Positions 8,119 through 15,967 are shown, counted from the first letter of the stretch. The stretch: DNA of 24,071 bases from a virus (IMGVR_UViG_3300028025_003320:1-24071); one strand, 5' to 3'. Numbers and translations: made by a program. Notes: generated by a model from the sequence alone, not told the origin.

Positions 8119-9195
8119 TTAGTTTGTTTCTGCTAGAACTACAGACTGATCTGTAATAAGACCAAGACCGTAAATAGCATACCAAGCAAGCGCGTGCTCA
8201 CGTCCGAAGTCAAGAATACCGCCATCGCGGAGTTCGACTGGAAGAGAGATTGCGTGACCGAATGCGTTATCTCCAATGAAGATAGCTGTATAGCGGTCCT
8301 TGTTACCGTTACCTGTCTTTGTTACTGGTGATGTGTATCCTCCACCAGTTGGGTAAACGATTGATCCTGCTGCTACAGCTGTATCAGCTGAGTAGCCTGA
8401 ACCTGCACCGTTTGTTACCTTTTGAATCTGTGTTGTCTCGATGAATACTGTGTCGTATAGACGACCAATTTCACCAAGCATGAAGTTACCTGGAGCTGCG
8501 TACTTTGTAACTTCAATGAATTCTGGATTGTCACGAAGCTTACGGCTTTGGTGTGGGTGAATGAAAGCAACATATGTCTCACCTAGGCGAGGGATGTTCT
8601 TGGTTGCAAGTGTTTCTACTGCATCCTTAACAACGCCAGTTGTAAGATCAAATGCACCTGTTAGAGATGCACGGTTTGTGCCTGCTGTACCTGTTCCGTA
8701 CCAGTCATTAGCAGCTGAAAGACCTGAGCGGTCGTAGCCGTAGATAACTGAAGATGCGGCCATGAGTGTGTCACGAGCCTGACCATCTAGATAAAGGGCC
8801 ATGTTGCGGCCTAGGAGACGTGAGGCTGATGCCATTACGTCATCGAATGAAGCGTTCAATAGAAGCTCAGATACAGCAATTGCATAGCCGTGCTCTGCAA
8901 CTGTGATTGAGAACTGTTGAGCTGTTAGGGCGTTAGTTGACATACGAACACCTTCAACGAGTGAACCCGCGAAGCCGAGGTTGTTGTAACGCATAAAGTT
9001 AATCTGTAGACCAGGTGCAACACCGAGTTCTGTCTTCTTAACAGCGAACTGTTCGAAGCGAAGAATTGGCATTGACTGGAAAAGGATTTCCTTTGACCAG
9101 ATGGTCTGAATTGCTTGTGTAAGCTGGCTATTAGCGCCAGAGTACGCTGTTGGGGCCGCGGCTAAATTGCCGGTACCGGTTACGGCTGATGCCAT
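8119..9195 (-). CDS. Major capsid protein, N4-gp56-like
   Basis: A 358-residue protein with HK97-fold capsid features of the N4-gp56 family as I remember them. The N-terminus has QTIWSKEILFQSMPILRFEQ (about 30-49). It continues with a conserved EHGYAIAVSELLLNAS segment near 101-116, RLLGRNMALYLDGQARD near 126-142, and YVAFIHPHQSRKLRDNPEF near 208-226. The C-terminal part runs GEIGRLYDTVFIETTQI (241-257) and later LPVELRDGGILDFGREHALA. GGAG precedes the ATG. It follows the scaffold gene by 44 bases, in the standard portal-scaffold-capsid order. No cleavable N-terminal delta domain is evident, which fits use of a separate scaffold. Confidence 0.9.
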   Translation of the reverse strand: MASAVTGTGNLAAAPTAYSGANSQLTQAIQTIWSKEILFQSMPILRFEQFAVKKTELGVAPGLQINFMRYNNLGFAGSLVEGVRMSTNALTAQQFSITVAEHGYAIAVSELLLNASFDDVMASASRLLGRNMALYLDGQARDTLMAASSVIYGYDRSGLSAANDWYGTGTAGTNRASLTGAFDLTTGVVKDAVETLATKNIPRLGETYVAFIHPHQSRKLRDNPEFIEVTKYAAPGNFMLGEIGRLYDTVFIETTQIQKVTNGAGSGYSADTAVAAGSIVYPTGGGYTSPVTKTGNGNKDRYTAIFIGDNAFGHAISLPVELRDGGILDFGREHALAWYAIYGLGLITDQSVVLAETN

Positions 9196-9239
9196 GTTGG
9201 TGTTACTCCTTAGTCATTGATGAATAGATTGTGGTATTA

Positions 9240-10004
9240 CTACCCGAAAATTCCCTTGCCACTGCTAGCTGCTGCGTTTCCGAGCAACTTTCCGCGATAT
9301 TTCGCATACTCAGCAACAGACATATTGGCAATTTGTTCTGCCGTAAACTGTTGTTGATCTGCACTTGTTTCTAGAGTTGGAGGCAACGTAGTTCTTGTCC
9401 CCGCCATCTCTCTACGCAAACTTTGCGTAGCTGCCTGTGTAGAGTCAAGAATACGATTTGATCGCTCCTTAAGGCCTGAAATGCTAGCTTCAATCTCCTC
9501 AGAGTTGTTACCTGAAATAAGATCAAGTAACTCAGGAAGAATATTATCCTGTTCTTGTGAGATGCGTGTGTTTCGATACTCATTTAATTCTGAGTATTGA
9601 CGTTCACGCTCAAGAAGGAGAAAAGCCTTTTCACGCTCTAAACGTTCAGCTTCTAGTTTCTCCGCCCACTCTTTTTCTTTAGTTTCAAGAAGTTGACGGA
9701 CATCCATCTCAGCCTCTGCCTTTTTACGGTTTTCAGCTTCTTGCTCTGCACGAAGTCTGTCAGCTTCTGCGAGTCGTTCTTCGCGCTCCTTCTTCAGAAC
9801 AGTAAGTTCTTCCTTTAGAGAATCTATTTGAGGGTAGAGCTTCGATTTCTCTTGCTCACGTACCTTTTTTAGATCTTCTTCCGAATAAGATTTAGGAGAC
9901 TGCGATTGGATGGGTGTAACGAGGTTTTCTGTTGGTGCTGGCACATCTTGCAAGAAAGCTTCCTGCGCAATTGCTGAACCAACTATTTCGGTTGTTTCTG
10001 ACAT
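9240..10004 (-). CDS. Capsid scaffolding protein
   Basis: A 254-residue, highly charged protein with a long predicted coiled coil at about residues 40-150 (EEDLKKVREQEKSKLYPQID, then REERLAEADRLRAEQEAENR). The flanks are flexible: an acidic N-terminus and a C-terminal part with TAEQIANMSVAEYAKYRGKL near 221-240, a plausible capsid-binding helix. Size, composition and position between portal and capsid genes are those of phage scaffolds. AAGGAATAATC precedes the ATG. The assignment rests on context and coiled-coil character rather than on a family motif. Confidence 0.82.
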   Translation of the reverse strand: MSETTEIVGSAIAQEAFLQDVPAPTENLVTPIQSQSPKSYSEEDLKKVREQEKSKLYPQIDSLKEELTVLKKEREERLAEADRLRAEQEAENRKKAEAEMDVRQLLETKEKEWAEKLEAERLEREKAFLLLERERQYSELNEYRNTRISQEQDNILPELLDLISGNNSEEIEASISGLKERSNRILDSTQAATQSLRREMAGTRTTLPPTLETSADQQQFTAEQIANMSVAEYAKYRGKLLGNAAASSGKGIFG

Positions 10005-10024
10005 GATTATTCCTTAGGTGTAAG

Positions 10025-10057
10025 AGGTCGTTGTCCGAATTAATGCCACGATGACCT
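10025..10057 (-). other. Imperfect intergenic stem-loop before the scaffold gene
   Basis: aggtc (10025-10029) pairs with gacct (10053-10057), and further pairs can be drawn inward with mismatches. It lies in the untranslated gap between portal and scaffold, a short way from the scaffold ribosome-binding site. Weak as a structure on its own. Confidence 0.3.
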
Positions 10058-10081
10058 GCGGATTTTTTTAGTGTGTATAGC

Positions 10082-10107
10082 CTGACAAATATTGCTTGGT
10101 TTGTCAG
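10082..10107 (-). other. Intergenic stem-loop after the portal gene
   Basis: Perfect 8-bp stem ctgacaaa (10082-10089) with tttgtcag (10100-10107) and a 10-base loop, placed just after the portal stop codon. No T tract follows immediately on the minus strand. It is likely an mRNA-stability or processing element that sets scaffold and capsid levels apart from portal. Confidence 0.55.
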
Positions 10108-10118
10108 CCTAAACTGGA

Positions 10119-11828
10119 TTACCCTGCTCCAGGGTATTTGTTATCGTCATCTACGCCTTTTCGAGATGGAAGTTTAGTTCCATAGGCTTTGGTGACGAGT
10201 TCTGTCTGCATCTGCTCAATTGTTTGAGCCTCGAATGGGGTTACTATTCCAGGTTGACCAGTAGGTCCTGGGCCAGTTCCATCGCCAGTATCCGCCCCAG
10301 GTGGGAGCTCTCCCCCACCATCAGGCAGGAGTCCTGTTAGAGATGCAATAGCTGCGTTTATTTGGGACTTATAGAGGTTCAATGCGCCGTCTGACTTGGC
10401 GTCCTCAATAAGCTCTACACGAATTTCCTCAAGCTTTTCAGCAGGGAATTCTTCACCAAGGGTTCTTAAAGCACCTTGACGGCTTTCTAGGTTCATAGAC
10501 ATCTTAGTTTGGATCTCGTTTAGCACGATGAGCTTGTCTAGTGGAAGAGGTTGTGGGAAGTGAACAATGCTCTCATAGGTCATTGCATCATCCGGATTAA
10601 GAACTGGGTACTGATCCCCACGAATAGGGCCGTTAACATCTGGGTTGTAGGTAAGTAGTTCAGGTTCTTTTAGGGAGATCGTAAGAAGGACTAGTTCGTT
10701 AATTCGACGAAGTCCTTCACCATATTGAACAATCTTCTGTTGGTAGCGGTTCATCAAAGGCTGGAATTGAATCGCTAGTGCTGTTCCTGAAGTATTAGAA
10801 ATAGGTTGGATTTGACCCAAAGCTGTTTCTGGGATTCCAATCATTTCATGCATAGCTCTTTTGATCATTTCTAGATAACGCATTGCGCCGTCAAGTCCTG
10901 CGCCTCCGCCTTCTAGATTAAAGACTTGAGCGTCTTTTGGTAGCCCGCCCCAGACCTTCTTCGGACCTTTTTCAAGGGAAGAGGCCTTAGCACCGGTGAT
11001 AACTGTAACGGGTGCCGCATGGTAGTTAATGATGTCTGCTATATCTGTAGCTACTTCGTTATAATTACGATTAAGAACAATTAAGTCGTGACAATCAGAA
11101 AGCCCCCATGGGGATCCGGATACTCTTACGTTTGGAATATGAATGATTGGTACTAGGCCAATTGGGTTTGGTCGAGAGTCAATAAGCTCATCGTTAATGT
11201 ATTCTTCAATACGATCATCGGTAAGAATTTCAGTATAGGTATATACCTGGCGAGTTCCTTCTAAGGATGTTCCCCAAAAACGGTACTTAAGCTTAAAACG
11301 AATAAGTCTAGATCGATCGTGTGGGTGGAACTCAGGAAAGCAAAAAGATGCGTTTAATGGTAGAATTCTTACTCGTCCAGGATGCTTACGTCCTGATGGA
11401 TCTTCATATGCTTCTTCATAAGCTACTTTAACAAAGCAGTCTCCTGATACTCCGCCTTGCTGGCCCATTTCCCAGAGCACGCCGTTCTTGTCATTGTCTG
11501 TTTCCCACACTCGTTTTAGAATGTCTGGAATGATAGCTTCTGTTGCGTGTGGGCTACGGAATGTTGCGCCGCGACCAAAAGTAAAGTTAATTAAATAATC
11601 TGTAAATGCTCGGTAATAGTTATAAACCATTTGAGCTTCACCAAGCTCACGTCGGTATGGCCAGTGATGGCCTAGGTACATTGCCCAGTTTAATGAATAA
11701 CGATTTAGTCGTGGGCCGTGGACTTCAAACTCTTCATCTGCGAGTTCTACGAGACCTAGTGGTGAAATGGAGATAGTTAAGTCAGACGACGCTGCCCTAT
11801 AACTCGGAGGACTAAAATCAATACTCAT
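10119..11828 (-). CDS. Portal protein
   Basis: A 569-residue portal (head-tail connector ring) protein. Supporting segments are YNYYRAFTDYLINFTFGRGA at 69-88 and WEMGQQGGVSGDCFVKVAYE at 119-138. SPWGLSDCHDLIVLNRNYNE lies at 239-258. The long helix region follows, with MIKRAMHEMIGIPETALGQI at 321-340 and SNTSGTALAIQFQPLMNRYQ at 344-363. The last of these is the motif at the crown/stem helix of many portals. The C-terminus is Gly/Pro-rich and probably flexible. The start at 11828 lies 3 bases after the stop of the 89-residue gene. Terminase, portal, scaffold and capsid appear in the usual order, separated by only two small genes. Confidence 0.92.
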   Translation of the reverse strand: MSIDFSPPSYRAASSDLTISISPLGLVELADEEFEVHGPRLNRYSLNWAMYLGHHWPYRRELGEAQMVYNYYRAFTDYLINFTFGRGATFRSPHATEAIIPDILKRVWETDNDKNGVLWEMGQQGGVSGDCFVKVAYEEAYEDPSGRKHPGRVRILPLNASFCFPEFHPHDRSRLIRFKLKYRFWGTSLEGTRQVYTYTEILTDDRIEEYINDELIDSRPNPIGLVPIIHIPNVRVSGSPWGLSDCHDLIVLNRNYNEVATDIADIINYHAAPVTVITGAKASSLEKGPKKVWGGLPKDAQVFNLEGGGAGLDGAMRYLEMIKRAMHEMIGIPETALGQIQPISNTSGTALAIQFQPLMNRYQQKIVQYGEGLRRINELVLLTISLKEPELLTYNPDVNGPIRGDQYPVLNPDDAMTYESIVHFPQPLPLDKLIVLNEIQTKMSMNLESRQGALRTLGEEFPAEKLEEIRVELIEDAKSDGALNLYKSQINAAIASLTGLLPDGGGELPPGADTGDGTGPGPTGQPGIVTPFEAQTIEQMQTELVTKAYGTKLPSRKGVDDDNKYPGAG

Positions 11829-11831
11829 GTA

Positions 11832-12101
11832 TTAAACTAACCCTTCATTTTTCTTATCTCGTTTGATTTTTGCAATCTTAGCTTTTTTCTTTTTTTGTTC
11901 TTCAGTTTTTACATCTCTAAATTTAGTTGGTACTTCTGACTTCGAAGATACCCATTGTCCACCCTGTCTAGAATATTCTTCTGATGCCCACTTGTTAGCT
12001 GCAAATGATGTTGTAGCCATAGGGCTTCTTGGCGGATACTTACTTTTTGCTTGACGCATTATGCTGTTCCACAATTTTTGGTTTTCAGCAACTTTAGCCA
12101 T
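11832..12101 (-). CDS. Small basic conserved phage protein between terminase and portal
   Basis: An 89-residue protein. The N-terminal part has a recognisable phage pattern: MAKVAENQKLWNSIMRQAKS, then FAANKWASEEYSRQGGQWVS. A similar V-A-E-N-x-x-L-W...A-K...W-V-x-x-x-Y-x-x-x-G-G-x-x-V pattern is, from memory, common in small proteins near phage terminase genes. The C-terminal third is lysine-rich (EEQKKKKAKIAKIKRDKK) and probably binds nucleic acid or is disordered. TTTAGGAGC precedes the ATG. Its function is unknown; a packaging accessory role would fit the position. Confidence 0.8.
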   Translation of the reverse strand: MAKVAENQKLWNSIMRQAKSKYPPRSPMATTSFAANKWASEEYSRQGGQWVSSKSEVPTKFRDVKTEEQKKKKAKIAKIKRDKKNEGLV

Positions 12102-12125
12102 TTAAGCTCCTAAATAAAGATAAGG

Positions 12126-12166
12126 GGGTGCCCGACTTCGGAGAAGGGGTACAAAGTCGGGTACCC
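12126..12166 (-). other. Intergenic stem-loop between two small late genes
   Basis: gggt-g-cccgactt (12126-12138) pairs with aagtcggg-t-accc (12154-12166): 12 Watson-Crick pairs with one internal mismatch on the minus strand. The minus-strand continuation is CCTTATCTTTATTT, a loosely T-rich tract, so partial termination or mRNA stabilisation are both possible. Confidence 0.5.
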
Positions 12167-12183
12167 ACCTAAGTGTATCTTAC

Positions 12184-12591
12184 TTAGTCGTTAACTCGAG
12201 CCGGGTTAGCACGTTGGTAGCGTGATCCTGTACGGAACACTTCCTCAAAGCTTGCTTCCGCGTAATCTTGGAAATTACCGTTTTCGTACTCTGAGATGTA
12301 TGTAGGTGCTTCTACCCAGGCTGCTGAACCGACGTGAGCACGCTCGCTCATAGTCTCTTCGGCTGGCTTTGTGTGTACAGCCTCATTGTGGTTCGGACGA
12401 CCAGCTGGGGTGTTATACCCCTGATTAATTCCATTCTGAAATTCTTGTGGAACATCAGTGTCTGTTGCAACGCCCTCTTCGAAACGAAGTGGTCCGCGAA
12501 GTCCCGCAGAAGCTGGTGACATCTTACGCTCGTAAGAAGCACCGACTCTTTCAGGGAATCCTGGGTTAGGCGCAATTGTTGATTCTGCCAT
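12184..12591 (-). CDS. Small conserved protein downstream of terminase, unknown function
   Basis: A 135-residue, polar, slightly acidic protein rich in Asn, Glu, Gly and Pro with little predicted secondary structure. Visible segments are MAESTIAPNPGFPERVGAS, PAGRPNHNEAVHTKPAEE and the C-terminal EASFEEVFRTGSRYQRANPA. GGAGAAAAAAC precedes the ATG. It lies between terminase and portal, with an untranslated gap on each side (86 bases before, 82 after), and the downstream gap carries a stem-loop. I do not recognise the family. The low complexity and position suggest a flexible packaging or head accessory protein. Confidence 0.72.
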   Translation of the reverse strand: MAESTIAPNPGFPERVGASYERKMSPASAGLRGPLRFEEGVATDTDVPQEFQNGINQGYNTPAGRPNHNEAVHTKPAEETMSERAHVGSAAWVEAPTYISEYENGNFQDYAEASFEEVFRTGSRYQRANPARVND

Positions 12592-12677
12592 GTTTTTTCT
12601 CCTATAGGTGTGGATTGAGGTCCTCGGGAATAGTCTCCACCTAAATTAAGGTTTTGTTTCCCTAAACGGATATAGAT

Positions 12678-14375
12678 TTACTTAAAAAACGGGGATGAGC
12701 TTACTTCTACAGTAGGCATAACTAATTCTTGCGTTAGAGAACAGGCCAGGGCCAGGGAGTCTACAAAGTCATCGTGGGCGTGGGCCTCGTCTGGGGCAGC
12801 TACCAAAAAGTTAGGGCCTTTATACTGAACTTCGGCATCCACCATCTGTTGGTAAAACCGCTTCCAGATACGGAGTCGTCTAGTTTTAGCGTGAGCTGGC
12901 CAAGAGATCAGTTGTCGTTGAATTAGGGCTTGCATATGCTTCCAACGCTTAGACTGTTCTGTAGGGCTGGAAGTTACGGATATAACCTCGGCTCTAGGAA
13001 GCAGCATTTTTAGTCGTTGAGCTACGGCATCACCAACGCCATTAGCATCTACGGCTACCGCATATACGTCATAGTTTCCTAAGAAGTTTACGATTTGAAA
13101 ATACTGTTCTTCCCAGTCGTCGCCCTGGATTTCTAGCCAGTTTAAGATTCGATGGTCGTAATACCCAAATTCATCAGGTCGATCCCAGTCAACCCACACA
13201 ACTGTAACAACCGTAGAGTCCATTTTACGAGCAGGGTCAATACCTACTACAACTGGGGACATATGGTATGACTTTTGAACTTCTTGAGAGGTATCCCCTA
13301 AATCATCCATAACCGTGGAAGTTACAAACATTCCCCGTTCTAGCAACCATTTGCAGTTGTAAGACATCTGAAATTCATCAGACTCCTCACCAACTCGAAG
13401 CATCTCTTTACGGATAAACTTTTCATAGTTAGCGTTGAACTTAGCTACGTCTTTCCAGTCCCATTGAAAATGATTCTGCTTTCCGTTACGACCGGTCTGC
13501 CTACGCTTGTTTAGCTGTATAGCACGATAAAAGTTATTCTTGGTATTAGTTGGGGTGCCAGTTTTTACCATGGTGGCGTTGTAATACGCTCCCATAGGGG
13601 AGATAGATTTAGCTACGATAAAGTCGTCAGCTTCTTGGCACTCATCAATAATCATGAGGTGGAAAGACTTAGATTCAATCTTAGCTCTTGGGTTTGCTGT
13701 CATCATCATCAGGGTAGAGCCTGAGTTCTTTAATTTAATGTTTCTAGTAACACCCGGGCTTTTTGCAGTAAAGTCGTCAATTTCCGGATCACCCAAAATA
13801 TCTAAAGCGTGCTCGCTTGTAAGTCTAGATACAGTTCTTGAATACAAAGTTTCCGCCTGCGCTTGAACGGGGGCAAACATACCCACCCAAATTCCATCAC
13901 CAAACTTACCTAAAAGATCGGGGTACATCTTAGCTAGTCTAGGTAATATGACCATCAAAGTAGCCACGGTATCCGCAACAGTCTCAGACTTTCCAGACTG
14001 ACGTGAAGCTAAGGCGGTTATCTCTTCGCCGTCATTAATAATTACGGACTCAATAATTCTTCTAGCTAATGGCTTCTGATATGGGTGCAGATCGTGTCCG
14101 ACCAACAACTTCATAAAAGACATGATTTTGTCTACAAGTGATGTAACGAATTCTCTAGAGAGCTCATCCAACCCATCATCTTCGTTTTCAAGGTCTTCGT
14201 CGCTAAGGGGAGTAAAATCGTTGCTAGCATCACTATGAGAATACTGATCGTCATCTTCTTCATCTTCTTGCTCTTCTTCAAACTCTTCAAGTTCGTCCTC
14301 ACCCTCTTCGTCAAGAAAATCCTCTATATACTCGTCAGCGAGCTCAGTAGGTACGTACAGCTCATCATTTGACAT
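12678..14375 (-). CDS. terL: Terminase large subunit (packaging ATPase and nuclease)
   Basis: A 565-residue terminase that drives DNA packaging. Visible parts are an adenine-binding region HPYQKPLARRI at 97-107 and a Walker A variant SRQSGKS at 124-130. The Walker B strand LMIIDEC at 240-246 has its catalytic Glu, and the coupling motif TGTPT lies at 272-276. The RNase H-like nuclease has acidic residues in VVVGIDPARK (Asp380), YAVAVDANG (Asp443) and AHDDFVDSLALA (Asp535/536/539). The SRQSGKS form is shared with T4-type terminases. The first ~70 residues are an unusual acidic extension (DEEGEDELEEFEEEQEDEED at 22-41). The start overlaps the upstream gene by 11 bases, with GGAGAGAG in front. 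No separate small subunit is recognised; one of the small upstream genes may serve. Confidence 0.93.
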   Translation of the reverse strand: MSNDELYVPTELADEYIEDFLDEEGEDELEEFEEEQEDEEDDDQYSHSDASNDFTPLSDEDLENEDDGLDELSREFVTSLVDKIMSFMKLLVGHDLHPYQKPLARRIIESVIINDGEEITALASRQSGKSETVADTVATLMVILPRLAKMYPDLLGKFGDGIWVGMFAPVQAQAETLYSRTVSRLTSEHALDILGDPEIDDFTAKSPGVTRNIKLKNSGSTLMMMTANPRAKIESKSFHLMIIDECQEADDFIVAKSISPMGAYYNATMVKTGTPTNTKNNFYRAIQLNKRRQTGRNGKQNHFQWDWKDVAKFNANYEKFIRKEMLRVGEESDEFQMSYNCKWLLERGMFVTSTVMDDLGDTSQEVQKSYHMSPVVVGIDPARKMDSTVVTVVWVDWDRPDEFGYYDHRILNWLEIQGDDWEEQYFQIVNFLGNYDVYAVAVDANGVGDAVAQRLKMLLPRAEVISVTSSPTEQSKRWKHMQALIQRQLISWPAHAKTRRLRIWKRFYQQMVDAEVQYKGPNFLVAAPDEAHAHDDFVDSLALACSLTQELVMPTVEVSSSPFFK

Positions 14376-14613
14376 TCTCTCTCCGATGTACTACTTCTAA
14401 TGCTTCAAAAAGTACTTCTGCGGCCAATTTAGCCTCATCTAGATAAAAGCCATTCTTTTGCTTTTTCCAGGAAGATATATTTCTGGCTATGTCATAGATA
14501 GACGTTTCAGCCCAAGCAAGTAAGTCTTCGTTACTTAATAGCTGTATGCGCTTCTGTATGCGAGTTAGCTCACGCTTTGCTGACTTTTTCTTACTGAACT
14601 TTATCTGAATCAT
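14365..14613 (-). CDS. Small conserved gene upstream of terminase
   Basis: An 82-residue protein from the ATG at 14613; a TTG at 14625 could add four residues. It is basic and helical at the N-terminus (FSKKKSAKRELTRIQKRIQL) and then reads LSNEDLLAWAETSIYDIARN, a pattern like the L-L-x-W-A-E helix in small proteins near the actinophage terminase. The end overlaps the terminase start, and the beginning overlaps the upstream gene, so all three are coupled. A role as DNA-binding packaging partner (small terminase-like) is possible from position and charge but is not demonstrated. Confidence 0.65.
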   Translation of the reverse strand: MIQIKFSKKKSAKRELTRIQKRIQLLSNEDLLAWAETSIYDIARNISSWKKQKNGFYLDEAKLAAEVLFEALEVVHRRENVK

Positions 14614-14896
14614 TCGCTGCCCCAAGTCTAATATTGTCCCAGTCTACCTCATCTTTAGTCAAGCTTCGTCCATTTATAGCGTAAGTTAAGGCTTCGCCTT
14701 CAGTAAACCCAGTTTTGCTCCACTTACCAACAACTAGGCCCTTTTTGCTTAGGGGTAGGCGAAGTGCAATTCCCCGGCCGTGCCTAAACGGATGCTCAAT
14801 TTCTTGAGTCTCAGCTTTTTCAACTAGTTCTTTAGGTTTAAAAGAATAGGTAATTCCATGCCAGTAGAACATTCCAAGATCCTTAGTCTTTGCCAT
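14591..14896 (-). CDS. Small hypothetical protein upstream of terminase
   Basis: A 101-residue protein that begins MAKTKDLGMFYWHGITYSFK and has a compact mixed segment HGRGIALRLPLSKKGLVVG. The ending is FTEGEALTYAINGRSLTKDE followed by a polar tail. The ATG overlaps the TAA of the KTSC gene (TAATG), whose last Lys and Arg codons provide the AGAAGG ribosome-binding site. The 3' end overlaps the next gene. I recognise no family. Confidence 0.72.
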   Translation of the reverse strand: MAKTKDLGMFYWHGITYSFKPKELVEKAETQEIEHPFRHGRGIALRLPLSKKGLVVGKWSKTGFTEGEALTYAINGRSLTKDEVDWDNIRLGAANDSDKVQ

Positions 14897-15528
14897 TATT
14901 TTTTCCTTCTAACTGCTTTGCCAATTTGTGCTGTTCTATAAGACTTATATGCCACATACTGTAGCTGGGAAGGTATTTGTGACCTGTCGGCATAACCCCT
15001 AGGTTTGTTATCTAACACATTCTTAATGTATTCCCACTTACTAGAGAGGCCCTTAAAATCTACCCACTCGCCATCTTCTACGTCATAGTAGTTGTAAATT
15101 ACGCCCGTGCTAAAAACTATAGTTAAAACTTTTCTTTTCTTGTCATAAGCAGCAGCTACAGTTCTCGGTCTATCTGGATTACTGGTTGCGGTAGGGGTTT
15201 CAATATCTGGCCCACTAAAGTCTGCAATTCCATATAAATCTGCATCTTCAGGCTCAAGTAAATTACCTGAATCCCCATAGTATTGTCTAAGATCGTACCT
15301 GTAATCTACAAGGTTGTTGGGCATGCCCGGTTGAGTTGTGCCAAAAACTTCATCTGCTTCTCTTAAATACTGCCTATCTTTTACTATGTCTGACTCTACG
15401 GATCTAGATACAAGCTTATTTCTAGATATCTGTTCTGCTCTAGCTTGGTCAGATGCACCTAAACGCGATCCTCGGCTTAATTCAGCCTCCATGATTTTTC
15501 GGTATTGCTCCGCTAAAGACTCAGACAT
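14896..15528 (-). CDS. KTSC-domain protein
   Basis: A 210-residue protein. Residues about 120-178 (PRTVAAAYDKKRKVLTIVFS, then GVIYNYYDVEDGEW) fit the KTSC fold: a beta strand pair with V-x-x-x-x-Y-D...L-x-I-x-F-x-x-G-x-x-Y-x-Y, then a helix and the turn LSSKWEYIKNVL. KTSC domains are small and found near nucleic-acid proteins and in phages; their biochemical role is not established. The first 65 residues are charged and helical, and the C-terminus is basic (IGKAVRRKK). GAGGAG precedes the ATG by nine bases. It lies in the terminase operon. Confidence 0.75.
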   Translation of the reverse strand: MSESLAEQYRKIMEAELSRGSRLGASDQARAEQISRNKLVSRSVESDIVKDRQYLREADEVFGTTQPGMPNNLVDYRYDLRQYYGDSGNLLEPEDADLYGIADFSGPDIETPTATSNPDRPRTVAAAYDKKRKVLTIVFSTGVIYNYYDVEDGEWVDFKGLSSKWEYIKNVLDNKPRGYADRSQIPSQLQYVAYKSYRTAQIGKAVRRKK

Positions 15529-15534
15529 ATAAGG

Positions 15535-15798
15535 CTACTCCTCGCAGGTATGTGTTTCTAGCTGTGCTTCAGAAACAAGGGTAGAGCAATCGTTGCATCT
15601 AAACCATTTTGTTGCTTTAAAGTTATTTTGGGCTGTACCTTCAACAGGGATGTCATCCCCGCCGTCTTCAGGCTGTCTCTGGTAGTCCCACACTATCTTC
15701 GGCTCCGCCAGTACTTCCGGTGGGAAGGGGCCCCGAGGCTGGTGCACTTTGTTCGGAACTGGATGTATCTGTCTTGTCGCTATTCTTTCGACTCTCAT
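15535..15798 (-). CDS. Small protein with C-terminal zinc-knuckle, overlaps upstream gene
   Basis: An 87-residue protein ending WFRCNDCSTLVSEAQLETHT followed by Cys. Cys68, Cys71, His83 and Cys85 make a plausible Cys2-His-Cys zinc site. The N-terminal half is Pro-rich (PVPNKVHQPRGPFPPEVLAE). The ATG at 15798 has GGGAGGATCTAAAA directly before it, a strong site, although its first 131 bases overlap the 3' end of the 99-residue gene in another frame. A later GTG at 15693, with GGAG nine bases upstream, would shrink the overlap to 26 bases. The zinc-binding end is outside the overlap either way. The function is unknown. Confidence 0.65.
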   Translation of the reverse strand: MRVERIATRQIHPVPNKVHQPRGPFPPEVLAEPKIVWDYQRQPEDGGDDIPVEGTAQNNFKATKWFRCNDCSTLVSEAQLETHTCEE

Positions 15799-15967
15799 TT
15801 TTAGATCCTCCCGTAGGTTTTGGCTTATTTAAAACTTCTACGTGTGGGGGTAGAAAGCTGGTGTTTACAAACCAAGGCAAGTTGTCTATGCAGAAGTATT
15901 GAACCTCTGCTCCAGGATTATTAAACTTAAATTGGGCTTCATTACCACAAATTACGCATTTTGCCAT
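15668..15967 (-). CDS. Small zinc-finger-like protein with disordered tail
   Basis: A 99-residue protein. The N-terminal third is a compact domain with CVICGNEAQFKFNN and a later Cys (Cys4, Cys7, Cys26, possibly His42), which resembles short zinc-binding phage proteins. From about residue 48 it is low complexity: rich in Ser, Thr, Gly, Pro and Asn, with no secondary structure. That tail is the part that overlaps the next gene. AAAGGCGG precedes the ATG. It is the first leftward gene after the divergent intergenic region, so its promoter should lie between 15968 and about 16030. The function is unknown. Confidence 0.7.
   Translation of the reverse strand: MAKCVICGNEAQFKFNNPGAEVQYFCIDNLPWFVNTSFLPPHVEVLNKPKPTGGSKNESRKNSDKTDTSSSEQSAPASGPLPTGSTGGAEDSVGLPETA

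Noticed and set aside
9371-9583. A 70-residue minus-strand frame inside the scaffold gene
   Set aside because: It lies within the scaffold reading frame's coding region without a ribosome-binding site, and its composition is unlike the neighbouring proteins.
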